Shown piece by piece: positions 9,008 to 16,305 of a stretch of 64,000 nt of DNA (its first letter is position 1; every line of letters starts with the position of its first letter). Under the pieces are notes generated by a model. That model made no database searches. It worked only from the letters and a program-made list of their open reading frames with translations, and was not told the DNA's origin. Both the position numbers and the translations under genes were made by a program. The stretch is from Deltaproteobacteria bacterium. Lineage in GTDB: Bacteria > Desulfobacterota > Desulfomonilia > UBA1062. Location of the stretch: positions 29,982 to 93,981 of the forward strand of contig WFSG01000044.1 in assembly GCA_015486075.1 (NCBI GenBank). Reading direction: 5' to 3'.

Positions 9008-9838
9008 TTATACTTCCTTATTGAGTATCTTTTTTCCAATGGCCAACAAACATTCCCTTACCACTTTTGCAGCAACAACGGAAGAGGAACCGGTGATATC
9101 TATGTTGGGTGCAAGCTCCACTATATCCATGCCTACTATATTGAGATTGTACGTTAGTTCTAGGAGGATACTCACTAGTTCGTTGAATGACATCCCACCT
9201 GGTTCAGGTGTGCCCGTACCAGGTAATATTGAGGGATCAAGGATATCTAGATCACAAGTAATGTAGCATGGATGCTCTCCTGCCCAGTCTACAACCCCAC
9301 CCACAGTATTTACCCTGAGCCTCTCTACAAGGTCCAGCTCTTCGCGTGTGAACGAGCGGATCCCTATTTGCCTCAGGCAGTCACCTCCGATTGTCTCAAT
9401 TGCCCTCTTCATCACAGTTGCATGTGATAGTTCTTCACCTAGGTAATTATCTCTCAGGTCTGCATGGGCATCTAACTGTACTACCTTTAGATCAGGATAT
9501 GACTTTGCCATGGCCTTAAGGCAACCAAGGCTTACAGTGTGCTCACCACCTATTAAAAAAGGTGTCTTCTTTTCTTTCATGCATGCTTTTATCCTGGTTT
9601 CAACCATGTCAATCATGACACTGGGATTTCCTGGTGGAAGCTCTATGTCACCTGAGTCCACGAAGGGTATATCTTCCAGGGAAAGGCCCTGGCCAGGTGA
9701 GTACATCTCGAGGCAGTAAGATGCCTCTCTTATGGCACTTGGCGCAAACCTGGCGCCAGGCCTGAATGATGTGGTCGAATCAAAGGGAGCACCTACTATG
9801 CAAATATCTCCTTGATCCCTTGCGCCCATAAAGAGCAT
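9008..9838 (-). CDS. speB: Agmatinase (agmatine ureohydrolase)
   Basis: A 276-residue ureohydrolase converting agmatine to putrescine and urea, step two of the arginine-decarboxylase route to polyamines. The dinuclear manganese ligands are visible in GGEHTVSLG, DAHADLRD and DLDILDPS, together with the GTGTPEPGG loop of the agmatinase branch. The start has a CAGGGA site. It lies two bases after the speE stop, and its substrate is the product of the upstream arginine decarboxylase gene, so agmatinase is favoured over arginase or guanidinobutyrase. Confidence 0.94.
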   Translation of the reverse strand: MLFMGARDQGDICIVGAPFDSTTSFRPGARFAPSAIREASYCLEMYSPGQGLSLEDIPFVDSGDIELPPGNPSVMIDMVETRIKACMKEKKTPFLIGGEHTVSLGCLKAMAKSYPDLKVVQLDAHADLRDNYLGEELSHATVMKRAIETIGGDCLRQIGIRSFTREELDLVERLRVNTVGGVVDWAGEHPCYITCDLDILDPSILPGTGTPEPGGMSFNELVSILLELTYNLNIVGMDIVELAPNIDITGSSSVVAAKVVRECLLAIGKKILNKEV

Positions 9839-9840
9839 GA

Positions 9841-10689
9841 CTAAAGTCCCTGGATAATGAAGTTGGGTAGTGCAAATGATGAACTGTGTATGTTTGGATT
9901 ATAGTATCTCGATAACCTTGCAACGTACTTTGCCCTGTTAAGGTCAAATTCTCTTGAAGGATCTCTGTCCTTCATTAATGCAATGGTGAATGACCAGAGT
10001 CCTGAAGGATAGCAAGGTGTTGGTGAGATGTAGAGGTAAGCGTTGCCGAATGCTTTGTGTATGTTCTTTTTTATACCTGCCACCTCATGCAGACTCCACG
10101 CAGGTGACTCACTCTGTGCACTCATGCACCCCCCGGGCCTTAATGCCTTTTTCACATCACTGTAGAAATCAAGAGTAAACAGTTTTTTACCAGGACCTAT
10201 CGGGTCAGTAGAATCTATACATATACAATCAAAACTTTCCTGGAATTGCCTTATGTATGTACTACCATCCTCGTTCACTATCTCAACCCTCTCATCATCA
10301 AGGGAAACTGACAGTGATGGAAAGTATCTCCTTGCTACGTCTATGACCATTGCATCTATCTCGCATAGAACCACCCTTTTAACACCGGGATGCTTTAACA
10401 CCTCTCTTACACTCCCTCCATCGCCGCCACCTATGACCAAAACATCTTCTGGGTCTTCAGCACATACCATGGGTACGTGAACAAGCATATCATGGTAATA
10501 GAACTCGTCTAGCTCGCTAAGCATGACGATGTCATCTAGTAGGAGTATCTTTCCCAGAAAAGAGTTCTCAACGACCTTTATGTTCTGATAAGGGCTTTGT
10601 CCCTCGTAGAGTACGCTATCTATCCTGAAACTCAGTCCACCCACCTTTCCTTCAAAATCCTCAATGAACCAGTCGTTTATTTTATGCAT
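9841..10689 (-). CDS. speE: Polyamine aminopropyltransferase (spermidine synthase)
   Basis: A 282-residue enzyme moving the aminopropyl group of decarboxylated S-adenosylmethionine onto putrescine (or directly onto agmatine in some thermophiles), releasing methylthioadenosine. Seen: an N-terminal beta domain with LDDIVMLSELDEFYYHDML, the nucleotide-binding GGGDGGSVREVLKH, the acidic catalytic segment CIDSTDPIGPGKKLFT, and the C-terminal SGLWSFTIA stretch. Length is typical. It sits between the genes for its substrate suppliers. The amine acceptor (putrescine, agmatine or a longer polyamine) cannot be settled from sequence. Confidence 0.94.
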   Translation of the reverse strand: MHKINDWFIEDFEGKVGGLSFRIDSVLYEGQSPYQNIKVVENSFLGKILLLDDIVMLSELDEFYYHDMLVHVPMVCAEDPEDVLVIGGGDGGSVREVLKHPGVKRVVLCEIDAMVIDVARRYFPSLSVSLDDERVEIVNEDGSTYIRQFQESFDCICIDSTDPIGPGKKLFTLDFYSDVKKALRPGGCMSAQSESPAWSLHEVAGIKKNIHKAFGNAYLYISPTPCYPSGLWSFTIALMKDRDPSREFDLNRAKYVARLSRYYNPNIHSSSFALPNFIIQGL

Positions 10690-10701
10690 GTATAGATCGC
10701 C

Positions 10702-11169
10702 TCAACCCCAGAGTACCACCGCTGCAAAGGCACACCCACATCTGCTTACGGTATGCTCAACGGCAATACTTTTTATTTCTTTTATCTTCTTCTTTCTTAT
10801 ATTCATCCCGTACTCAGCCATCTTCCTCACGGTCTGTTCTACTTCATCTTTTCCAGCCCTTGCAGCGTGTTCCATTATTAGCCCTGCCTGTTCCTCGTCT
10901 TCGGGTATTGCTATTGCAACCCCCGCAGAGATAACTTCCCCAGGCTCTGTGGATGTAATGTATGCATATGCAACTGGTACAAGGGCACCTTGCGGAAGCT
11001 TTATCGGGCATATCTCTTCTGCATGGGGCGGACAGATGCTGCTCATCTTTACCAGGTTCGTGTTGCCCACGCCTGCATCAATTAGAGCACCGTCAAACGC
11101 GTTGAGCGGCATGAAGCCTTCAGACTGCCCTGTTGTCATAAAATACTTTGTCGGGGTCTTCATAATCAT
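10702..11169 (-). CDS. Pyruvoyl-dependent arginine decarboxylase
   Basis: A 155-residue proenzyme making agmatine from arginine. Self-cleavage at the Ser-Ser pair in [15 protein letters not shown] (Ser43-Ser44 counted from the first ATG) creates the pyruvoyl group, as known for the Methanocaldococcus enzyme. Other family marks are [20 protein letters not shown] and the C-terminal CGCAFAAVV. The start overlaps the speD 3' end; ATGs at 11169 and 11163 are both possible and a GAGGT site fits the first. This archaeal-type enzyme replaces the PLP-dependent SpeA. Its neighbours complete the route arginine-agmatine-putrescine-spermidine. Confidence 0.93.
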   Translation of the reverse strand: MIMKTPTKYFMTTGQSEGFMPLNAFDGALIDAGVGNTNLVKMSSICPPHAEEICPIKLPQGALVPVAYAYITSTEPGEVISAGVAIAIPEDEEQAGLIMEHAARAGKDEVEQTVRKMAEYGMNIRKKKIKEIKSIAVEHTVSRCGCAFAAVVLWG

Positions 11170-11584
11170 GATATACCTCTGTTATGTTATCTGGTTTGCA
11201 CCTTGACCTTGGCATGTGGTCCTTGACTGTCCTCAAAAGGCCTCTTTTCATTTCCATTGTGGAGAAATCAGAGCTCATGAGCTTATCCTTCAGGTATGTA
11301 TATGCCTTCCAAGGGTCCACTGTCTCGCCACAGGTAAAGATGTCGACTGCAGCATAACCATATTCAGGCCAGGTGTGTATGCTCAAGTGACTCTCGGCTA
11401 TTACAACTACTCCACTTACACCATATGGGTTGAAACTGTGAAATGCCGATGCCACAACGCTTGCCCCAGCGATCCTTGCTGCCTCGTTAAGGTATTGCTC
11501 TATCTTGTTTCTGTCATTTAGTATATTGTTGTTGCAGCCATAATACTCGGCCAGTATATGAACCCCTAGCGCTTCCATCTCCAT
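11120..11584 (-). CDS. speD: S-adenosylmethionine decarboxylase proenzyme, prokaryotic type
   Basis: A 154-residue pyruvoyl enzyme that makes decarboxylated SAM, the aminopropyl donor for SpeE. The self-cleavage site is Glu64-Ser65 in [14 protein letters not shown], with His70 positioned for processing, and FTCGE downstream is a family mark. A strong AGGGGGT site supports the first ATG. The protein has a C-terminal tail of about 30 residues (from DHMPRS) beyond the usual core, and its coding end overlaps the arginine decarboxylase start by up to 50 bases, suggesting coupled translation of two self-processing enzymes. Confidence 0.95.
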   Translation of the reverse strand: MEMEALGVHILAEYYGCNNNILNDRNKIEQYLNEAARIAGASVVASAFHSFNPYGVSGVVVIAESHLSIHTWPEYGYAAVDIFTCGETVDPWKAYTYLKDKLMSSDFSTMEMKRGLLRTVKDHMPRSRCKPDNITEVYHDYEDPDKVFYDNRAV

Positions 11585-11597
11585 GCTACCCCCTTTC

Positions 11598-12134
11598 TCA
11601 GAAACTTGGCGGTGCAGAGATCCATAGGATCACTGCCTTTCTCTTTGACCTGTTTTCAATCCAATGTTGCCTGTTTGCCGTATAGTAAAAGGCGTCACCC
11701 TTTGAGGCCCTGTGCACGTCTTTGCCTAGCATGATCCATATCCTGCCTGAGATCACAATGCCGCACTCGTCTCCAAGGTGTGCATCCTCCTTTTTTGTTC
11801 TCGAATTGGGTTCCAAGGTCACCAGCATTAGATCCATTTCCCTGTCCTGTGCACCCGGGATCAAGACCTCTTTTTCCACCCCGTCTTCATCATCTATGGC
11901 TACCCTGTTTTCTTTTGTGAAGACAACGGTTGTCGGACCCTTGTCCGCGAAGAAGTCGCCCATGCTTGTATCAAGCGCGTTCAAGATAAGTTCCAGGGTA
12001 TCAAGGGAAGGTGAAGTCAGGTCTCTTTCAAGTAGGGAGATAAATCCCTTTGTCAGGTCAGCCCTGTTTGCAAGCTCTTCCTGGGTAAGTTCCTGGGCTA
12101 GTCTTAGGTTTCTCAGCTTTTCACCTATCTTCAT
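11598..12134 (-). CDS. XRE-family regulator with C-terminal cupin domain
   Basis: A 178-residue transcription factor with an N-terminal Cro/CI helix-turn-helix at residues 5-58 ([20 protein letters not shown]) and a C-terminal double-stranded beta-helix cupin (~105-175; [19 protein letters not shown]). This layout is that of PuuR-like regulators, some of which respond to putrescine. It is the first gene of the minus-strand polyamine operon, 13 bases before speD, so autoregulation and polyamine feedback are likely but inferred. The upstream region has AGGTGCACCT and a loose TACA...TGTA dyad that could be its site. Confidence 0.85.
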   Translation of the reverse strand: MKIGEKLRNLRLAQELTQEELANRADLTKGFISLLERDLTSPSLDTLELILNALDTSMGDFFADKGPTTVVFTKENRVAIDDEDGVEKEVLIPGAQDREMDLMLVTLEPNSRTKKEDAHLGDECGIVISGRIWIMLGKDVHRASKGDAFYYTANRQHWIENRSKRKAVILWISAPPSF

Positions 12135-12381
12135 AAATCACCCTGGACATATTAAAGTGTTATGTTTTGTTTACAATAGCTAAACTGTAGGTGCACCTCT
12201 ATATGTCAAGGATTCCTGCATGTCAAGCGTTGATTTATTTACATGGAACGGAATGCAGGTGCGGGGGTATAGGGCTTGGGAGGATTGAAATGGAGAATTT
12301 AGCGGGATTGTATTGACTGGCAAGAAATCAGAGATATATTATTTCAATATAAGAACTTAACCGAGGAACACAGGAGGGGAT
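12135..12381. promoter_or_regulatory. Divergent control region between polyamine operon and cupin gene
   Basis: A 247-base A+T-rich gap. On the minus strand TTGTAA, 16 bases, TAATAT could be the operon promoter. A perfect AGGTGCACCT palindrome lies at 12189-12198. ATGTCAAG occurs twice, at 12203-12210 and 12220-12227. CCTGCAT (12215-12221) is matched by ATGCAGG at 12253-12259. None of these can be tied to a known regulator from sequence; the XRE-cupin protein is the obvious candidate. Confidence 0.35.
12313..12340 (+). promoter_or_regulatory. Putative sigma-70 promoter of the cupin gene
   Basis: TTGACT (12313-12318) and TATATT (12335-12340) with 16 bases between them, about 40 bases upstream of the cupin start, which itself has an AGGAGG ribosome site. 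Good consensus match by eye. Confidence 0.5.
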
Positions 12382-12702
12382 ATGCCTTTTATAGATCTTG
12401 CAGATATTGATGGCAAGGAAATGTTGCCAGGCTACAAGGGCAAAATAATACATTCCGAGAGTATGAGCGTAGCGTATTGGAAAATCAAGGGTGGCTATCC
12501 CCTTCCAGAACACGAGCACCCTCACGAGCAGATAGTAAATATGATTGAAGGTGAATTTGAATTGGTCGTGGATGGTACACCGTATAGGATGGGTCCTGGA
12601 ACTGTAATGGTCATACCCCCAGGTGTAAAACATTCTGGAAGGTCAATTACAGATTGCAGGATAATAGACATATTTCATCCTGTTCGGGAGGATTATCGTT
12701 GA
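12382..12702 (+). CDS. Small single-domain cupin protein
   Basis: A 106-residue cupin. The metal-binding motif 1 reads PLPEHEHPHEQIVNMIEGE and motif 2 PPGVKHSGRSI, so a divalent metal site with His ligands is likely. A strong AGGAGGGGAT precedes the ATG. Small stand-alone cupins serve as dioxygenases, isomerases or ligand sensors, and no specific reaction can be read here. It stands divergent to the polyamine operon, whose regulator also carries a cupin domain, and convergent with the dpp genes. Confidence 0.85.
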   Translation: MPFIDLADIDGKEMLPGYKGKIIHSESMSVAYWKIKGGYPLPEHEHPHEQIVNMIEGEFELVVDGTPYRMGPGTVMVIPPGVKHSGRSITDCRIIDIFHPVREDYR

Positions 12703-12758
12703 TCTAGCTTTTGAAGACTAGAGATAAACCTTGTCTCCATATAGATCAAGTTCGTGCG

Positions 12759-13586
12759 TTACCTTTTAAGCCTTGGATCTATGGCATCCCGTATGCCTTC
12801 GCCCAGGAGATTGTAGCCCAGCACGGTTAAGAGTATTGCAAGGCCCGGAAATACCGAGAGCCACCATGCAATCCCAAGCACATTCTTTCCCTCTGCAAGT
12901 ATGTTCCCCCAGCTAGGTGTTGGTGGTTGCACTCCTATACCCAGGAAGGATAGTGCAGACTCAGTAAGGACTGCGGAAGCCACGCCCAGTGTTGCGGCAA
13001 CCAGCACAGGAGCCATTGCATTTGGCAGGATGTGGTAGAATATAATCCTGAAGTCTGATGCGCCAAGGGCCTTTTCTGCCAACACAAAGTCTCTTTCCTT
13101 TAGGCTCATAAAGTCGGCCCTTACTAGGCGTGCAATGCCCATCCACGATGTAATACCTATCACAGCCATGATGTTTGTTATGCTAGGCTCCAGGAAGGCT
13201 ATCACAGCAAGTATCAGGAAAAAGGATGGAAAGCAAAGCATTATATCGACCAGTCTCATTATCAGTACATCCACCCAGCCTCCGTAGTATCCAGCCAGCG
13301 CACCTAGTATGATACCTATGGCAGAGGCAATACCAACTGAAACTATCCCGACCTTCAAGGAAACCCCGGCACCGTACACCATTCGCGAGAACACGTCTCT
13401 GCCAAGCTCATCAGTGCCGAACAGGTGCGATGCAGATGGAGGGGAGAGTATATGATTTACGTCTATTACTGAGGGATCATATGGTGCTATAAAGGGGGCA
13501 AAGATGTAGGCAAGGAACAGCATTATGACTAGTACCAGACCCATAACAGCAAGCTTGTCCTTAAGCAACCTTGACCAAAAACTCAT
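12759..13586 (-). CDS. Peptide/nickel-type ABC transporter permease, DppC/OppC-like
   Basis: A 275-residue inner-membrane permease of a family-5 solute uptake system. The N-terminus has the OppC N-terminal helix followed by the PSVIDVNHILSPPSASHLFG and GTDELGRDVFSRM signatures. Several transmembrane helices follow, with the EAA-like loop EKALGASDFRIIFYHILPN that docks to the ATPase. It is the third gene of a binding protein-permease-permease unit. The substrate (oligopeptide, nickel complex or other) cannot be determined. Confidence 0.92.
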   Translation of the reverse strand: MSFWSRLLKDKLAVMGLVLVIMLFLAYIFAPFIAPYDPSVIDVNHILSPPSASHLFGTDELGRDVFSRMVYGAGVSLKVGIVSVGIASAIGIILGALAGYYGGWVDVLIMRLVDIMLCFPSFFLILAVIAFLEPSITNIMAVIGITSWMGIARLVRADFMSLKERDFVLAEKALGASDFRIIFYHILPNAMAPVLVAATLGVASAVLTESALSFLGIGVQPPTPSWGNILAEGKNVLGIAWWLSVFPGLAILLTVLGYNLLGEGIRDAIDPRLKR

Positions 13587-13588
13587 GC

Positions 13589-14563
13589 CTACTGCACCCT
13601 TATCCTGGGATCTGCTATACCATAGGCTATATCAGCTATGAGGTTTCCCAAGAGTGTTAAGAAAGCACCTATGGTAAGGCTTCCCATGATCATATTATAG
13701 TCCCTCATCATGATGGCCTGGTAAAACAGCTGACCAAGACCCGGGATGGAAAATATGCTCTCGAATATGACACTACCTCCTATGAGTCCTGGTATCGATA
13801 GTCCAAGGATGGTTATTACTGGTAAAAGTGCGTTTCTCATTGCATGCTTGTAAATGACCACGCGTTCTGGCAGACCCTTTGCCCTTGCCGTTGTTATGTA
13901 GTCCTGCCTTATTATCTCCAACATGCTGGAACGCATGTATCTACTCAACCCTGCAAGTGAACCCACGGCAGATATGGTAACAGGTAGGAATAGGTGCCTT
14001 GCCAGGTCAAGCATCTTTGCTCCTGGTCCCATGTAATAATAAGATGGTGAGTGTATGCCGGATATGGGCAGGAGGCCCAACCTTAGGCCAAATGTGTCCA
14101 TGCATATAAGGGCGAGCCAGAAACCCGGTATGGAAAACCCGATGAATACGATAACAGTTATTACCCTGTCTATGAGACTGTTGTGTTTAACCGCGGAGAT
14201 CACACCTAGAGGAATGGCTACAAAAAATATTATGATCATGGAGGCCATGTTTATGCCGAGTGTTATGGGTAGCCTCTGCTTTATCTTCTCCCATACTGGT
14301 CTTTCATCCGAGGATATGGAATTGCCGAAGTCAAGGTGGGAGAGGTTTCTGAGCCATATTAGGTACTGGATCCCGAGCGGCCTATCTAGACCGTAATGAT
14401 GCCTCATCTGTTGGATGGCTTCAGGAGTTATATTTGGATTGAGCTCTGCCTGCAGTGCGGTTGGCTCACCAGGTGCTAGGTGTATTACGAAAAAGCATAC
14501 GATAGTAATTCCAATAAACGTTGGAATCAGTATGGATATGCGCTTTACAAGATAGCTTATCAT
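13589..14563 (-). CDS. Peptide/nickel-type ABC transporter permease, DppB/OppB-like
   Basis: A 324-residue inner-membrane permease partner of the adjacent DppC-like protein. It begins with [20 protein letters not shown], the usual DppB first helix. It has a periplasmic loop ([20 protein letters not shown]) and the cytoplasmic coupling motif [20 protein letters not shown]. It ends with [14 protein letters not shown], typical of the family. It lies three bases from each neighbour, a tight operon. Length is normal. Confidence 0.93.
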   Translation of the reverse strand: MISYLVKRISILIPTFIGITIVCFFVIHLAPGEPTALQAELNPNITPEAIQQMRHHYGLDRPLGIQYLIWLRNLSHLDFGNSISSDERPVWEKIKQRLPITLGINMASMIIIFFVAIPLGVISAVKHNSLIDRVITVIVFIGFSIPGFWLALICMDTFGLRLGLLPISGIHSPSYYYMGPGAKMLDLARHLFLPVTISAVGSLAGLSRYMRSSMLEIIRQDYITTARAKGLPERVVIYKHAMRNALLPVITILGLSIPGLIGGSVIFESIFSIPGLGQLFYQAIMMRDYNMIMGSLTIGAFLTLLGNLIADIAYGIADPRIRVQ

Positions 14564-14566
14564 GAT

Positions 14567-16219
14567 CTAGGGCAACACGTGGTATCTCTGAAGGTCTCTA
14601 GGCACGTACCAGTCCTCAATGTTATACATGATGCCAGCAGGTGCTGGTTTTATACCCCTGAACCTTGAGCTTACAGCAGGCAGACTGTAAGGCACGTAGA
14701 GAAACACGTAAGGTTGGTCTTGCGCCAGTATTTCCTGTATTCTGAAGTAGCACCTTTTTCTTTTCTCATTGTCAAAGGTGTGTCTACCTTCTTCAAGCAA
14801 CCTGTCCACCTCTGGGTTGGAGTAGCCAACAAAATTGAGTCCCCCGGGTCCAGTATTGCTAGAGTGCCAAACCGTGTAAAGATCAGGGTCCTGTGTTATG
14901 TTCCAGCCAAGTATCACGGAATCGAAGTTTCTCTTGTCAATGAATTCCTTGAGAAAGACCGTCCATTCCACTATTCTTATCTTTACCTTTATCCCTATCT
15001 TTGCAAGTCTCTGTTGTATTATTATCGCAGCCTTTTTCCTCATTCCATTGCCTTGGTTTGTCATTATGGTAAACTCAAATGGTCTGCCATCCTTATCCAG
15101 TATGCCGTCTCCATCGTGATCCACGTATCCTGCCTTGGCGAGTAGCTCCAGTGCTTTTTCCCTGTTGTATGGGTATTTTCTTACGTTTGGATTATACCAA
15201 AATGTACCTGGCTTGTATGGTCCAGTTGCAACCTTGCCCAAGCCTAGTAATACACCCTTTATTATCTCTTTCTTGTCTATGGCATAGGCTATTGCCTGCC
15301 GCACCCTTCTGTCATCGAAAGGCTTTCGTCTAAGGTTAAACCCGAGGTATGTGTAGCCATCGGCAAGGTACCTGTATTTGTGGTACATGGTCTTGAATTT
15401 TTTGGTGTTTGTCTGCCTGAGATACTGTAGGGGACTCAATCCCATTATATCAATATTACCTGCCTTCAATTCCATAAACTGTGTTGTCTGATCAGGTATG
15501 ATGACATAGGATATGCCATTTAGGTAAGGTCTCTTCATGAAGTAATCCTTGTTTGCCTCAAGTACTATCCTGGAGCCCGTATCCCATCGCCTGAACTTAA
15601 ATGGCCCTGTGCCAACCGGCGCATGGGTAAGTGGAGACTTTGCAACTGGTATACCTTTCAAGAGATGTTCGGGCAATATCTCAAGCCCCCAGCTTATGAG
15701 TGCAGGTGCAAAAGGCTTTGCATAGGTCACCTCGAAGGTATACTTGTCTATTACCCTTGCCCTTTTCACTAGCTTATATTTGCCTGCATAAGCGGTCGGA
15801 GTTGATGGATCAATGATGGTTTTGTAGGTGAACATGACATCATGTGACGTGAAAGGTGCACCATCGTGCCACCTTACATTCTTTCTCAAGTGGAATATTA
15901 TTCTCTTGCCTCCGTCTTTGATTTCCCATGATTTTGCAAGGTCACCCACTATGTGATAATCCTTGTCGTATTTTACAAGGCCGTTGTATATAAGGCTACA
16001 TACCTCGTGCGATGTGCTGTCCGACGCTAGCATTGGTATGAGATTGGATGCATCACCTATGGAAGACTCAACAAGTACGTCCCCATATGCGGGGACGTCA
16101 GTATTTTCTTTGGTTATTACATGATGCTTGTGATTGCCGTCTGAACATGCTACTATTGTTGTTACCAAGGCAATGATGGCAAAAAGACACCGTACTCTTT
16201 TCATATACTTAGGACGCAT
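14567..16219 (-). CDS. Peptide/nickel-type ABC transporter substrate-binding lipoprotein, DppA/OppA-like
   Basis: A 550-residue (or 545 from the second ATG at 16204) periplasmic solute-binding protein of family 5. A signal peptide with lipobox (TIVAC, about Cys25) anchors it to membrane lipid. The two-lobed fold is recognisable from WHDGAPFTSHDVMFTYKTI, APVGTGPFKF and FDDRRVRQAIAYAIDK, and the GDGILDKDGRPFEF segment is common to this class. First gene of the dppABC-like unit. No DppD/DppF ATPase genes lie nearby, so the ATPases must be encoded elsewhere. Divergent from the EndoQ-UvrD gene. Confidence 0.93.
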   Translation of the reverse strand: MRPKYMKRVRCLFAIIALVTTIVACSDGNHKHHVITKENTDVPAYGDVLVESSIGDASNLIPMLASDSTSHEVCSLIYNGLVKYDKDYHIVGDLAKSWEIKDGGKRIIFHLRKNVRWHDGAPFTSHDVMFTYKTIIDPSTPTAYAGKYKLVKRARVIDKYTFEVTYAKPFAPALISWGLEILPEHLLKGIPVAKSPLTHAPVGTGPFKFRRWDTGSRIVLEANKDYFMKRPYLNGISYVIIPDQTTQFMELKAGNIDIMGLSPLQYLRQTNTKKFKTMYHKYRYLADGYTYLGFNLRRKPFDDRRVRQAIAYAIDKKEIIKGVLLGLGKVATGPYKPGTFWYNPNVRKYPYNREKALELLAKAGYVDHDGDGILDKDGRPFEFTIMTNQGNGMRKKAAIIIQQRLAKIGIKVKIRIVEWTVFLKEFIDKRNFDSVILGWNITQDPDLYTVWHSSNTGPGGLNFVGYSNPEVDRLLEEGRHTFDNEKRKRCYFRIQEILAQDQPYVFLYVPYSLPAVSSRFRGIKPAPAGIMYNIEDWYVPRDLQRYHVLP

Positions 16220-16305
16220 TTTCCTAACAGGATAGCAGAACCTTATGGCAAGGACAAGACACTATTTCTTACATATCAGGGAGTGCAGGTTTTTCGTAAG
16301 GGCCG

